Shown here: positions 23,537 through 33,900 of the stretch, in pieces
How the letters are laid out: every line of letters begins with the position of its first letter
How positions within the stretch are numbered: the stretch's first letter is position 1
NCBI RefSeq assembly: GCF_023278565.1
Contig: NC_064681.1
Span: 4,030,001 to 4,094,000 of the forward strand
Length of the DNA: 64,000 nucleotides
Direction of reading: 5' to 3'
Source: Colletotrichum lupini
Lineage: Eukaryota; Ascomycota; Sordariomycetes; Glomerellales; Glomerellaceae
Notes under the pieces: model-generated
The model's input: the letters and a program-made list of their open reading frames with translations, nothing else
Databases searched by the model: none
Told to the model about the DNA's origin: nothing
Made by a program: the position numbers and the translations under genes

Positions 23537-24094
23537 ATGACAAAGTCCTCCAAGGTCCAAGAAGGCGTTCGCGTGACGGCCACGCTCAGGCCAGCAACTC
23601 TTGATGACGCCACAGCAATATCAGAGCTCGCCACCCATGTCTTCACGGTCACATTCGGCCATTCAGTCGAGCCGCATGAGCTCCAAGCGTTCCTAGAGGA
23701 GTCCTACAGCCTCGAAGCCATCACAAAAGATCTCGACGACTCAAACAAAGACACACTACTCGCGGTTGATCCTACTGGAGACATCCTGGGTTTCGCCATG
23801 CTCACCCGGGGCTCCTCAGAGCCATGTATCTCACATCTTGACGGTACTGTTGAGCTGCAGAGAATTTACATGTATCCAAAGGCACAAGGCACGGGCGCTG
23901 CAAAGCTTCTGGCAGACAGGTTAGAAGACATGGCTAGGGAACAAGGGTTCAAGCACATGTGGTTGGGCGTCTGGGAAGACAATCTTCGGGCGCAAAAGGC
24001 GTATGGGAAATGGGGATATGAGGAATGTGGCACCCATGACTTTGCCATTGGATCAGTGATCCAAACTGATAACATTATGGTGAAGAAACTCTGA
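23537..24094 (+). CDS. GNAT-family N-acetyltransferase
   Basis: Intronless gene for 185 residues starting at the ATG in CGACCATGAC (23537). The frame extends upstream, but conservation with the family begins near ATLRPATLDDATAISELATHVF. The acetyl-CoA-binding motif A is VELQRIYMYPKAQGTGAAKLLADRLEDMA (Q-x2-G-x-A loop), followed by the motif B segment MWLGVWEDNLRAQKAYGKWGYEECG. This is the small-molecule/PaiA-like branch of GNAT enzymes, which acetylate amines or amino groups. No targeting signal is visible, so it is presumably cytosolic. The substrate is unknown, and no neighbour gives a clear hint. Confidence 0.87.
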   Translation: MTKSSKVQEGVRVTATLRPATLDDATAISELATHVFTVTFGHSVEPHELQAFLEESYSLEAITKDLDDSNKDTLLAVDPTGDILGFAMLTRGSSEPCISHLDGTVELQRIYMYPKAQGTGAAKLLADRLEDMAREQGFKHMWLGVWEDNLRAQKAYGKWGYEECGTHDFAIGSVIQTDNIMVKKL

Positions 24095-24279
24095 ATGGCC
24101 CTGTTACGAACACAATAGAAGTTTGGAGTATATATATTTCAGGTTAGATTTGATTGCGTTGGGGACTCTATCTCAGGTGTTACACCCTTAGACGTTCTAG
24201 TAGACTCTATGCTTCATTTAGAAGTACTCATAACTTCATCGACTTTCCTCATGCAGCAATGGTGCGTCCTCTCCGAGTA

Positions 24280-25846
24280 TCATCGAGTAGGTCTTTTGTC
24301 AATGTTATGCAACTCTAGCGGGAATCTCAGGCGGCAGCTTGCCCCATTGCAACTCTCCCGAGGACACTGGTGGCCAAATACGCAATTTGGATCGGTGCAG
24401 CTGAGACCTGTATGGCAGTGAGACTGACGAGCGACAGCCCAGAGAACTTGCAACTCTTTCGGGCTCAGCCTGCCTTTGTGCTCGTGCGAACACTTCCCAT
24501 AAGCTTCCCTATAGGGACATCTACCCAAAAGATGAAGACTGTTGCACAACTTGCGGTTCTTCATCAGAATGAAGTCCTGGTGGGTAAAATCGAGTGGTGG
24601 ATCAATTCGCTGCCCGGCCTTGTTCCGAAGCACCTGCCCTAAAGGAGGCATCCTGGAGTTGACCATGGCTTGTTGGCGTACTGGCAGGTCTCCAGCGAGA
24701 ACCGATGGAGCTCTGGCAGCGGCTGACGCATAGTTGGGCGAGGGCGTCAATGGTGGTGTGATGTTATATGAAACCTTACGCTTGATGTTGTTGAACAGTT
24801 TCTGACGCCTGAAAACCCTGTTGAAAATAGCGACGCGGAACTGGTCTTTAATCTCGGCTAGCTCCTGCGCAAATGGAGGTCCCTCGAGAAGGACGACCTT
24901 CTTGCGAATCTCATCGTTATCGAGGTACGATCCCAACACGCGAGCGTAACCGCTATCTGCCGAACCACCAAACAAAACATGTCGACAGTGAACATCGGAC
25001 ACACTAGACTCAAAATTTGCTGGAAGATCTTAGTCGTCGCCCTTTGGATGCTTTTGTAAGTTCACTCACCCTTCAACTTTTCATCCGTACACTCCTTGCC
25101 ATTACCCGCGTCAACAAAGTCGCACATTGCGTTCCACATGTTGAAGCCTCGGACGAAATCATCCAAAACGCTCGGATCAGGGATAATGCCCATTTCGGTG
25201 TAAGTCTTGGCCAGACCCTTCAAGTTGGCGTAAACGCGGACGGCAAGTTGTAAGTGATGCGGAAGGCAGGGGTCAATGGCCTTTAGCTCATCAAAAACAG
25301 CGAGACGTAAAAGGCTTGCAGCTTTCTTGCCTCCCTCGAGTCCTTGCTCAATAAGATCATCCAGAAACTGATTGTTCGCCAAGTCATCAGAAAACTGAGA
25401 TATTGGTAGATGGCAAGCAAAAAGGTTGAACATTTCCGACTTACTGGCATACAGTCGCCGTCAACGAGGACCATTGCAAAACAGTGTTTGTCCTAGCTGG
25501 GTCAGTGTCTTTCTGACTGGTAAAGCGGGTTGTACAACATGCTTTCTCGTTTTGCAACTTTTCGATCTGATATTTGATCCTGTCATCGGTATCGAAAAGA
25601 GACCGTACCAGCATCTTCTTTTCCTTTAGCTCCATCTTAACCTCGGAGAGCTTGTCGGAAAGCTCTGCAATGTGAGAGAACAAATCCTGAGTGGGCCGGT
25701 CAGTTAGGTACTTGGCAAATCATGCATGAACCAGCCAGAGAGTACGAAAATACCTCAATGAGGGAAGCCTTGTGGTCATCCTGAATTTTGCACATTTGCC
25801 ATCTTTTTTCCAGCGATAGCGGTCCTTGGCTGTCTGCGTTTGACAT
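24280..25846 (-). CDS. Tandem CCCH zinc-finger protein with N-terminal coiled coil and a fungal nuclease-like domain
   Basis: The reading order is MSNADSQGPLSLEKRWQ (25846-25754); an exon from 25686 with DLFSHIAELSDKLSEVKMELKEK (coiled coil); a central block FAMVLVDGDCMP, FSDDLANNQFLDDLIEQGLEGGKKAASLLR (exon from 25394) and FVRGFNMWNAMCDFVDAGNGKECTDEKLKG; then the final exon 25019-24280 with DVHCRHVLFGGSADSGYARVL and Cys/His clusters C-x8-C-x8-C-x3-H and C-x4-C-x5-C. This architecture is a recognised fungal family, probably RNA-binding and nuclear or cytoplasmic. Introns at 25753-25687, 25444-25395 and 25069-25020 join cleanly. The junction between the coiled-coil exon and the VLVDGD block (about 25550-25480) does not: no consensus intron restores frame, so a frameshift or non-canonical splice is likely there. 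Confidence 0.72.
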
Positions 25847-26646
25847 GTTGAACACTCACCGATTTCTGTGAGACGTGATCGGGAGAAACTTGTACATGAC
25901 CTCAAGTTCAATCAATAGCCCTTGGAGTGCCAACTGCCTCTATTTAAGTAAAGCTGTTCACGCGGTGAAGTCACGCAGCCTTGAGGGCTTCAAGGCGTAC
26001 GGGTTGGTTGCACTGCATTGCCATCAGCGAATTAAAGAGGCCGATTCTGTGGCACATGGTTTGGCGCCAGGCCTCCTTCAACAGCACCGCCGCGATTCAA
26101 GATATTGGGGCTGGCCGCATATTGGTTGGCCTGCTGCGGCGAGTGGTCGGCCAGATTTGACGTGGTGAATCTGCCTTGTGTTGGCGCGGACTTGCACTTT
26201 AAGTCTTCAGAGAAGCAAACTGAATGACCAACTGCATAATCAAAGCGGAACCTATCGTTCTTCTCAGGAAAGGCTGTGTTTCAGAAGGGGATCACGACAA
26301 CGCCTGCACCGCTCGATATCGATGTACAGCTTATGAGTTATATCAACGATGACATCATTTAGAACAAATTACAACAAGCAGTAATTATTTGGTTACATTG
26401 ATTACAAAGGCTTATTCAATTATTCTCATCGCTAAATTTCAAGCAGGACAACTCCACTGACTCCAATACCATGCTAAGCAAAACCCAACTACTCAAAACG
26501 CCAGCTAAAGTTCCCTTTCCGAGTTCCAGATTTTGATTCGTGTAAATTCCACCCATTCATGCCGTATTACCAGAACCACGAACAGCCACCGTCAGCAACT
26601 TTCATTCTTTTGAACCTTTCGCAAATCCGCTGTCCTGGTGAGAGAA
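25847..26646. other. Intergenic region, nothing recognised
   Basis: About 800 bp between the start of the CCCH gene and the 3' end of the monooxygenase gene, both on the reverse strand. The part nearest 25847 is the CCCH promoter. No gene, repeat or RIP signature is seen. Confidence 0.45.
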
Positions 26647-28791
26647 CTACGACTGGACAGCTTGAGGCGTTCTGCTAAAGCTGAATGAACGCCAAGAAGA
26701 CCGCTGAGCTGGTTTGTTATGAGTCACCAGGCTAGCCAAGAACGCCGGCGAAATCTCAGAGGCGGATACGGAAATTTCTGCCCTCTTTTTCTTCTTGTCT
26801 TGCTTTTTCGATTTTGTTTGCTTTTCAACCTTCGAAATTTCTGTCGGCCTACGGCCACTCAAGCAGGCGTCAACTACAGACCTCTCCGGAAGGACTTCGG
26901 CCCCGGCCATTTCCTGCGTAGGCCATGGGAACGTCGCGGCCATCTCCTGAAGGGTAACGACATCCATCTTCTCGAGAATCTCCCGAAGCTGCAGTTCGAG
27001 GTTGTTAACCTGCTCAAAAGCCCAGTCGGCACGCCTTTGAATGCGGACACCATCACGACGCATCTGACCGACTAGCCACTCCATCGCCACGTGATGCGGG
27101 ATAAGTCGAGCGTTGCGCATCAGCCAGGCCATCATATCAGGATCGCCGGTCTGCTTGACGATGGGCAAGCTGCGACCGCCGTGCTCCCGCTCTTGGAGCT
27201 TTTGCAGAAAGTCGTGATACATCCCCAGCGAAGAGGTCTGAAGACCAACGAATTGGCCGTGGAAGAGAGCACGAGTAACTTCATCGGCCCAAGCAATGCC
27301 TGCCTTCATGCCGGAGTTCGCACCTCTCCCAGGCCAGAAGTGCACCGTCATTGCCGCATCCCCAGCCAAGGCAACCAGACCGTGGGGTCGGCGCAGGGCT
27401 GTAGAGTCGCACTGCGGAACCTGCTCGACGGCTTTGTTGATCCTGCGTACAACAATGGGAATGCGAACAATGTTTTTCAATTCGCACTGCTTGAAACCGT
27501 AAAGCTCCAGACCATCAAGTATTGCCTTCCACAACGGGCTGTCAGGTTGCTGAGACGGTGCAAAGACCTGGTTCTCCTCAAAGCCATGAGGCAGACAGTC
27601 GTCGACCTTCAGGCAACTTGGTCGCCCGAATGTGCAAGGATGGCCATCTACGGAGACCATTTGGTGCCATTCAGTCTCGGTCAACTGCATGTTGAGATAT
27701 CCTGTGCCATCGAAGTCGCTGGCATTGAGGAGGTAGCGAGTTTGGCCCATGGTGAGGAAGATGTTGATGGGCTGTGAGAAAGGAAGACCACGAGGCCGAT
27801 CAAAAGCAAGCCCTAGGGCATAGCTCTTTCCAACCTCCTCTTCTTGCCCCGGAAAGTAAGCACTGCGAAGCCAAGAACCAGCGCCGTCGGCACCAAGCAT
27901 CAGGTGGAAGTCGCCGTACTCCGAAAGATTGTCCTGTCTGACCTGTGAGGCATGTAGGAAGATGAGATCGCGGAACTGGCTGTCTTGTGCCCGTCGCAAG
28001 AGACCGTCTTCGAGCTTGCGGATCTGGAGATTGCTGGAACCAGGCCAAACACGCTCTGGATTTCCGCCAAAGACAGCTTGTCTCGTTCTATCGCTCATCA
28101 AGTCTGTCACGGTGTCTTGGAGCCTGACTACCTGGTCGCGACGACGGGCCCCTGGTGGGTAACTGACGAAAGAGCTACCCGGCTGCTGAATCCATCTGCC
28201 TTCGTAAAGATGGACCTCCACTCTGGCCCCAGCCTTCTCGGCCAGAGCAATCGCAGAAGCCAGGCCTGTGGGACCTCCACCAATGATCATGACTTTCAAA
28301 GGGGCTGCTGGGTATTGATAGACAATCGGGTCTTGGGGGAGCTGAGGTAGGTTACGAGCTACCGATGGGTCAAAAAAGAAATCGCGAACTGCATTCGTCT
28401 TGGTAGATGTAAGAGCTTGGCTCTTAATGAGCACGAAACGCATCCACTGCAAAAGGGAGGTTGTGTTGAAGGTCGAGTGGCGGTTGCCAAAGACAATTCG
28501 CTGGACTGAAGCTGCAAGAGAGACGACATCTCGATGCCTGGGATTTGCTGCGATGGATCGGAGCTCGCTGTTGGTAGAAGCGTCATCTCCACGGTAGAAG
28601 AACAGAAAAGCTTGCGCGCGCTCAAAGTTGGTTTGGCCCGCTGCTTCCCAAGCCGCTTCCCAAGAGCGCGGGAATTGAATGTTATCAATCTCAGGTGATT
28701 GATTAGGAAAAGGAGCACGGCTGTCAAGCTTAGAGCTGGGCATGGCCGGGGGAGAGCCTGAGCGGCTGCGAATAGACGTGAGCATGGGCAT
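26647..28791 (-). CDS. FAD-dependent monooxygenase-like protein with long N-terminal extension
   Basis: Intronless frame for 714 residues, start ATG at 28791. The FAD domain begins only at about residue 166: VMIIGGGPTGLASAIALAEKAGARVEVHLYE with the GxGxxG dinucleotide loop at 171-176. The second FAD contact is LMLGADGAGSWLR, and the GD motif is LVALAGDAAMTVHFWPGRGANSGMKAG. This order is that of class A flavoprotein monooxygenases (PHBH fold), which hydroxylate aromatic or other small substrates with NAD(P)H. The first 165 residues are low in recognisable motifs and contain FERAQAFLFFYRGDDASTN. The C-terminus ends in a lysine-rich run (KSKKQDKKKKR), a possible nuclear localisation signal, which is unusual for a metabolic monooxygenase. 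The fold is firm; function is open. Confidence 0.85.
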   Translation of the reverse strand: MPMLTSIRSRSGSPPAMPSSKLDSRAPFPNQSPEIDNIQFPRSWEAAWEAAGQTNFERAQAFLFFYRGDDASTNSELRSIAANPRHRDVVSLAASVQRIVFGNRHSTFNTTSLLQWMRFVLIKSQALTSTKTNAVRDFFFDPSVARNLPQLPQDPIVYQYPAAPLKVMIIGGGPTGLASAIALAEKAGARVEVHLYEGRWIQQPGSSFVSYPPGARRRDQVVRLQDTVTDLMSDRTRQAVFGGNPERVWPGSSNLQIRKLEDGLLRRAQDSQFRDLIFLHASQVRQDNLSEYGDFHLMLGADGAGSWLRSAYFPGQEEEVGKSYALGLAFDRPRGLPFSQPINIFLTMGQTRYLLNASDFDGTGYLNMQLTETEWHQMVSVDGHPCTFGRPSCLKVDDCLPHGFEENQVFAPSQQPDSPLWKAILDGLELYGFKQCELKNIVRIPIVVRRINKAVEQVPQCDSTALRRPHGLVALAGDAAMTVHFWPGRGANSGMKAGIAWADEVTRALFHGQFVGLQTSSLGMYHDFLQKLQEREHGGRSLPIVKQTGDPDMMAWLMRNARLIPHHVAMEWLVGQMRRDGVRIQRRADWAFEQVNNLELQLREILEKMDVVTLQEMAATFPWPTQEMAGAEVLPERSVVDACLSGRRPTEISKVEKQTKSKKQDKKKKRAEISVSASEISPAFLASLVTHNKPAQRSSWRSFSFSRTPQAVQS

Positions 28792-29659
28792 TGTGAATGA
28801 TTAGTATAAGGAAATGAGATAGTAATAATTTATGCGGAGTATAAGGGTTGAAAGAAATGACTTTGGGGACTGCAAGGAGAAAAGGGAAAGGAATATGATA
28901 AAACCAGAGAACAGAAGAAAAGAAATATTTGAGATGTGGTATATGATGATTAGTATTGCGAATTCATCTTTGGTGTCGAGAAGCAACTAGTCTTAATATA
29001 TACTGACTGAGACCGAATTCCGATGCTTTGAGAACAGACAGATAGTCACGATCTCCAGACGAGCCCTAAGCTGCATCGCGCCCGACGTAGGGGCAGTGCC
29101 ACCTTACCAGCACTGCCCACCGGCCTTGCATCATGTCTGTCCCAAAACATCAGCCCTATGAAGGCGCGCAACTTAGGCTTCCCCACGAGGTTCTGCCGGA
29201 GAAAAGGTGCGTGCATATTGTAGGTTGTGGCTGGGCGACAGGTGTCTGCATCTACTGCGTGTCGTCTCAGTGTGGAAGCTGAGGAGTGCGGGCACATCAT
29301 TCTGGTCCAAGAAGAGCGAGCTAGCACTTGAAGGATCTTAGGTAGCATGGATGGAAGGGCCCCCAGCCTTCCCGCCGCACGTGTGCATCTATTCGCACAA
29401 ACCGTGACATCCACTCAGAATGATTCTCGGTACCGCGATTATGGCTTGGAGTGCGGGGACGAACAGAGCAAGCATTTACGGTTGACTCCAGTCGGCTCGG
29501 CCCTAAATAGATGGGCAAAGCAATTTCCCTGATCGGGAAGAACTGCTGCAGGTCAAGGTGGTAGTATCGTTGAGAGCCACTAATATCTGACCACCCTCGG
29601 CTATACCACCTCAACGAGTGCTTCATACCAGACTGCAGTCTTGTGCTTACTTCCATTAC
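28792..29659. other. Promoter of the monooxygenase gene and intergenic DNA
   Basis: The first 200 bp are A/T- and purine-rich and probably the promoter of the reverse-strand monooxygenase gene. The rest is normal host DNA. No gene is supportable. Confidence 0.45.
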
Positions 29660-29836
29660 TGTCACGTAACAGGGATAGTAATCGCACCTCACGAAGTGCC
29701 CGTCACGTGCTAAATCACGTGTCTATCTCAGACATCGTGTATATAGACCTTTTCCTTTTGTCTGTTTCCACTTTGATAGTTAAGCCACTTTTACCACACT
29801 CCGTATGCCCATTGCTGCGTGCCATAACTCGTGACA
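29660..29836 (+). repeat. Solo LTR of copia family 2 (same family as element C), almost free of RIP
   Basis: 177 bp beginning TGTCACG and ending CGTGACA, flanked on both sides by the 5-bp target-site duplication ATTAC (29655-29659 and 29837-29841). It aligns end to end, without gaps, with the LTRs of element C (51384-51560 and 58820-58996), which are also 177 bp. Differences seen against those copies are C-to-T or G-to-A in the C copies. An intact duplication around one LTR indicates LTR-LTR recombination that removed the rest of the element. Confidence 0.93.
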
Positions 29837-30771
29837 ATTACTGTGCCGCCGGCCAGATAGCCGTCAAGCTGGGAGCAGCCACCTTTGATGTATCTAGCTA
29901 AGGGTGATAATAGGATTCGTTCCATAGGGTGATCGATCCGATAGGCCATGACGCCTGATGTACACATCACATCGCATATAATTAACTTGACATGGGGTTG
30001 CATCGAGAAGCTACGTGTGCCATTCTCACTGCGTACATGTCCTCCCCACGGCCATTCAGTACTTTCCTTTGTTCGAGTTGGGCACGAGATATGAGAGCTG
30101 ATGCCTCAGCAACCTCGATATCCATGAGCTCTAGTCTCTTTGCTGTACTCAGCCACCACTAACAAGTCCCGGGAACACAGCCCACACGATCTCGGCATTA
30201 TCCAGCCGCTCGCTCCAATGATGATATCCGCGGTTGCTGGTCCGCCTTCTTCCCTCAAGGTACAAGACATCTTACTGGTTTCTTTGGCGCAGCCGCTGGA
30301 ACACTCTCTGCGGCTGAGGGTGCGTCTAAGTTTTCAATGAGCTTTCGATTATGATAATATACGTGTAAATAGTTTGGACAAGTTAATAGGCAAAAGTCGA
30401 GATGCGAGCTTCTGCCAGCTAAGACCGGTGTGAGAAAGCTGACTTCAATTCGCGGCACATTAAGCCCGACCATCTGACCATGCCTCGGGCGAAGGATTCC
30501 GAGGAAGTATCTATGTTGCTTATTTCTGAACAGACCTCAGCTGTTCTATTTCACAGACGTGAATTCTATACTAGGAGATCATTTTAGAAGTATTGGGGAA
30601 CTAACGATCCAGCTAGCTTCCACATCACTCTAGTGATATTCGGAATAGCATTTGGGCACTGGGCATAGCTCTCGAGTTTTAGACGATCCTCCAGCACTGT
30701 TCTCACACATTTTAATCCATTATTAGAGGCCCTAATTCTGCTCTAAACCACAGTCGAGTACATAGTTACAT
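29837..30771. other. Intergenic DNA between solo LTR and element A
   Basis: About 930 bp of mostly normal composition with no supportable gene. The final bases (30767-30771, TACAT) form the left target-site duplication of element A. Confidence 0.45.
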
Positions 30772-30976
30772 TATTAGTCTCCCTATTACAGGGTAGTTAG
30801 TTCGAACCGTAGTTAACGAAGAGATTAATTAAACTATATAAATATCTGCGTAGTAGGTATAAAAAGGAGGTTCTAACCGTAGGTTAGGCTAGCTATAATA
30901 ATCGTAAATAGGGCCCCTAATTAGCCCCTATATAGTTAGCTATATACTATAGTTAAATTAGACTTTTAATCTAATA
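30772..30976 (-). repeat. LTR of element A, 3' copy on the element's own strand
   Basis: 205 bp. It starts TATTAG where the unmutated family sequence has TGTTGG, and ends CTAATA for CCGACA. It is heavily RIP-mutated along its whole length, unlike its partner at 37987-38191. Confidence 0.9.
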
Positions 30977-33900
30977 CTAACTTTCTTTTTTTTTATTAAT
31001 TTAACCGCTATAATTAGAAATATAATTCGACCTCGGGCCCGTTTATTAAGTCGTTTCCTTTTCCCCCTTTTTTTTATTCTTTTTATATAACTTATCCCTC
31101 TATTTATATAATAACTTTTCCGCTACTTACGAATTATTTTAATCCCTTATTTAGTACTATTTTTATAAAAGCGTTTATAAGGTTGTTTTTATTATTAATC
31201 TAACGGATCTCGAGTATTTTATACCTTTTATACGATTACCTAAGGGCTATAATATCGATTATAAGCCTCTTTTCCTTTGTTATTCCTAATTTAACGAGGT
31301 ATTCGTATAGTAAGTAAGAATTAATATAAATAATTATTAAAATAGGTAAAAAGCTAATTCGATCGGTAATTTCTTTTAGCGTTATTAAAATTACGTAAGA
31401 GAGGTTAACGCCGTTAACTATACTATAAACTTCTAATATTAATATACTTCTCGTTACCCGCTTATTTTTAATTAACGAGTAGTAGATTATATTATTATAT
31501 ATAGTAAATTCGCTCTTATTTATACTCTCGTTAACTAGGATAATAATATACCCTAATTACGAAGTAAGGTCGTTATTATTCGTAAATAACCTATTAATAA
31601 AAACATAAAGCTTATTAATTATAAGGTTAATTGGGTAGTAAATAAGACTTCGATTAAGATTCGTTTATTACTACTTAAGCTACTTATTAAGTACCTCGAT
31701 ATCTTATTTAGTTAGATCTATAGCCTACGCTACTTTAGCGTAGTTAAAAGTTACCTTAAGCTAATAAATACTTATAATATATACCCCTCGCGCGAGCTTA
31801 GCCTTATATTACTTCTTAATATTAATTATATTTAGATCGATAAGGTTAATCTTCTTACCCTACCCCTTTTATTAAAAAACAACGGTTTCCCTTTCGATTA
31901 TAAAAATCCTACTATTAAATACTAAGGGGGTATTTATTATAAGGACCTTTTTTAGCTTTATTACAAAGCCCGCTTTTTAGAGCTCCTTATCCTCCTTTTT
32001 TATAAAGTTAATGTTAAATAGGCCTAATATATTATTAATCTATATTCTAATAATCCTAAATTAATTACCTTCGTACTCCGCGATTAATAAGCATAAGTCG
32101 TACGTAGAGGTAACTATTAATAGTTAATTAATATAAAAATCGTAATATATAGCCTATTAATAAGTACCCGATTCTATAAGCCTATATAATAGCTTAAGTA
32201 TTTTAATAATCGTACTTTCTAAGTACTTACTAGCTATTTCCTTCGGTAAATAGACTAGGAATTTTTTTATAAGCCCTATAGCCGATTAGGTATAGGCCTA
32301 AGTAATATTACGGCTCTAAATCTCGTATCCCTTTTTCCGTAGCGATATTATTAGTATTATTATTAATCGTTAGCTATAGCGCTATATAGTAAGCGATTAT
32401 ATAAGTAGCGTCGCCTTTTTAACATTACCGTACCCCTAAATTACGTATTTAGACTTCTTATATAGCTAGGGTATTCCTTTCCTTTTAATCTTACGAATTA
32501 TTTATAATTTAAATATATAGAGGTTTATATATTTTTTTAAGTTATATAAAATAAATCGATAGACCCCTCGATCGTAAAGAGTATTTACTTTAATAAGATT
32601 TAATCCCTTATACGGCTTTTTAGTAATTATAATTACGCCTTCTTTACGTAATTTAACTGCTAGCTCGAAATCGGCTTTCTTTTTTACTATATAAAAAGTA
32701 TTAATTACCTCGTTATTAGTAATAAATTACGGCGTTAGGGCTTACTATTATAGTTTTTTATAACGTTTTATTAGTAGTATTAGTACCCTTTTAATAATTT
32801 CCTTTTCCTCGTCGTTTATTAATACTACTACGACGATTTTATTAAGGATAATTTCCTATACCTCTACCGCAAGTTATATAGTTTCCCCTAGCTCTTCTTC
32901 TTTTTATAAATTAAAAATTACCTCGTTAAGATTTATATAATACGGTCTAACTACCGTAATTAATACTTTAAGTAGCTAGTTACGATCTCTCGTAACTATA
33001 TAAGAGCGCTCGTTAACAAAAATTAATTTATATAGCCTAGCCTATTATTAAGTAATTTCGCGCTATATTTATATATTTAAATTTAGTAATATATCCAGAT
33101 TACCCCCTATATTAAGCTTATTACGTATAATAATTACCTCGTTAACTTACTTTTTTATACTTACCTCGCGTAGTACTTATATTACTTTTTTAATTACTCG
33201 GGCTCGTTAGCTTATACTTAGCGACGGTAATAAGGCTAAGGTCGTTTTTAAATATACTCTAAATACTAATAGCGTTAGTATAAGTCCGTTAGGCCCTATA
33301 GTATCGTTATAGTATTTAAGTACTATTTAGAGGTATTCGTCGTTAATAGAATCTAGATTTTGCTTTTTAATAATTCTAAACGCCCTTTTTAATTACTAAT
33401 ATACCCTTTCTACTTTTCTAATACTATAGTGCGCTTTAATAAGTACGACTTTTAGCTATATACCGTAGGCCGTCGTATTATCCCTAAATTTTACTAACTT
33501 AAAGTCAGTATTAGTATCGGTTTTAATACTATTTAGCGGTCCTTAGTATATATTAATCTAGCTTTTTCGTAGGGCTACTTATATTATTTTTACTTATAAA
33601 TCCTAGAGGAATTACCTTATTTAGAAGGATATAGCTACGTTAATTATATATATTACTAACTAACTATTTAAATAAAAAATATCGACGACGATTTCTTAGT
33701 TAAAGTTAAGCTTATTACGTAATTTAAACTTAAATTTACGTAGGCTCTACGTATTTATTTAGTATTAATAATATACTTTTATTAACTACTCTAGCGCCCC
33801 TATTTCGATATTATTATTACTTAATTACTTTAGGAGGTTATATAGCTTCGTAACTAACGGGTACCTAAATCTCTAGTATAGTTTTTTAAGCTTACTTTCC

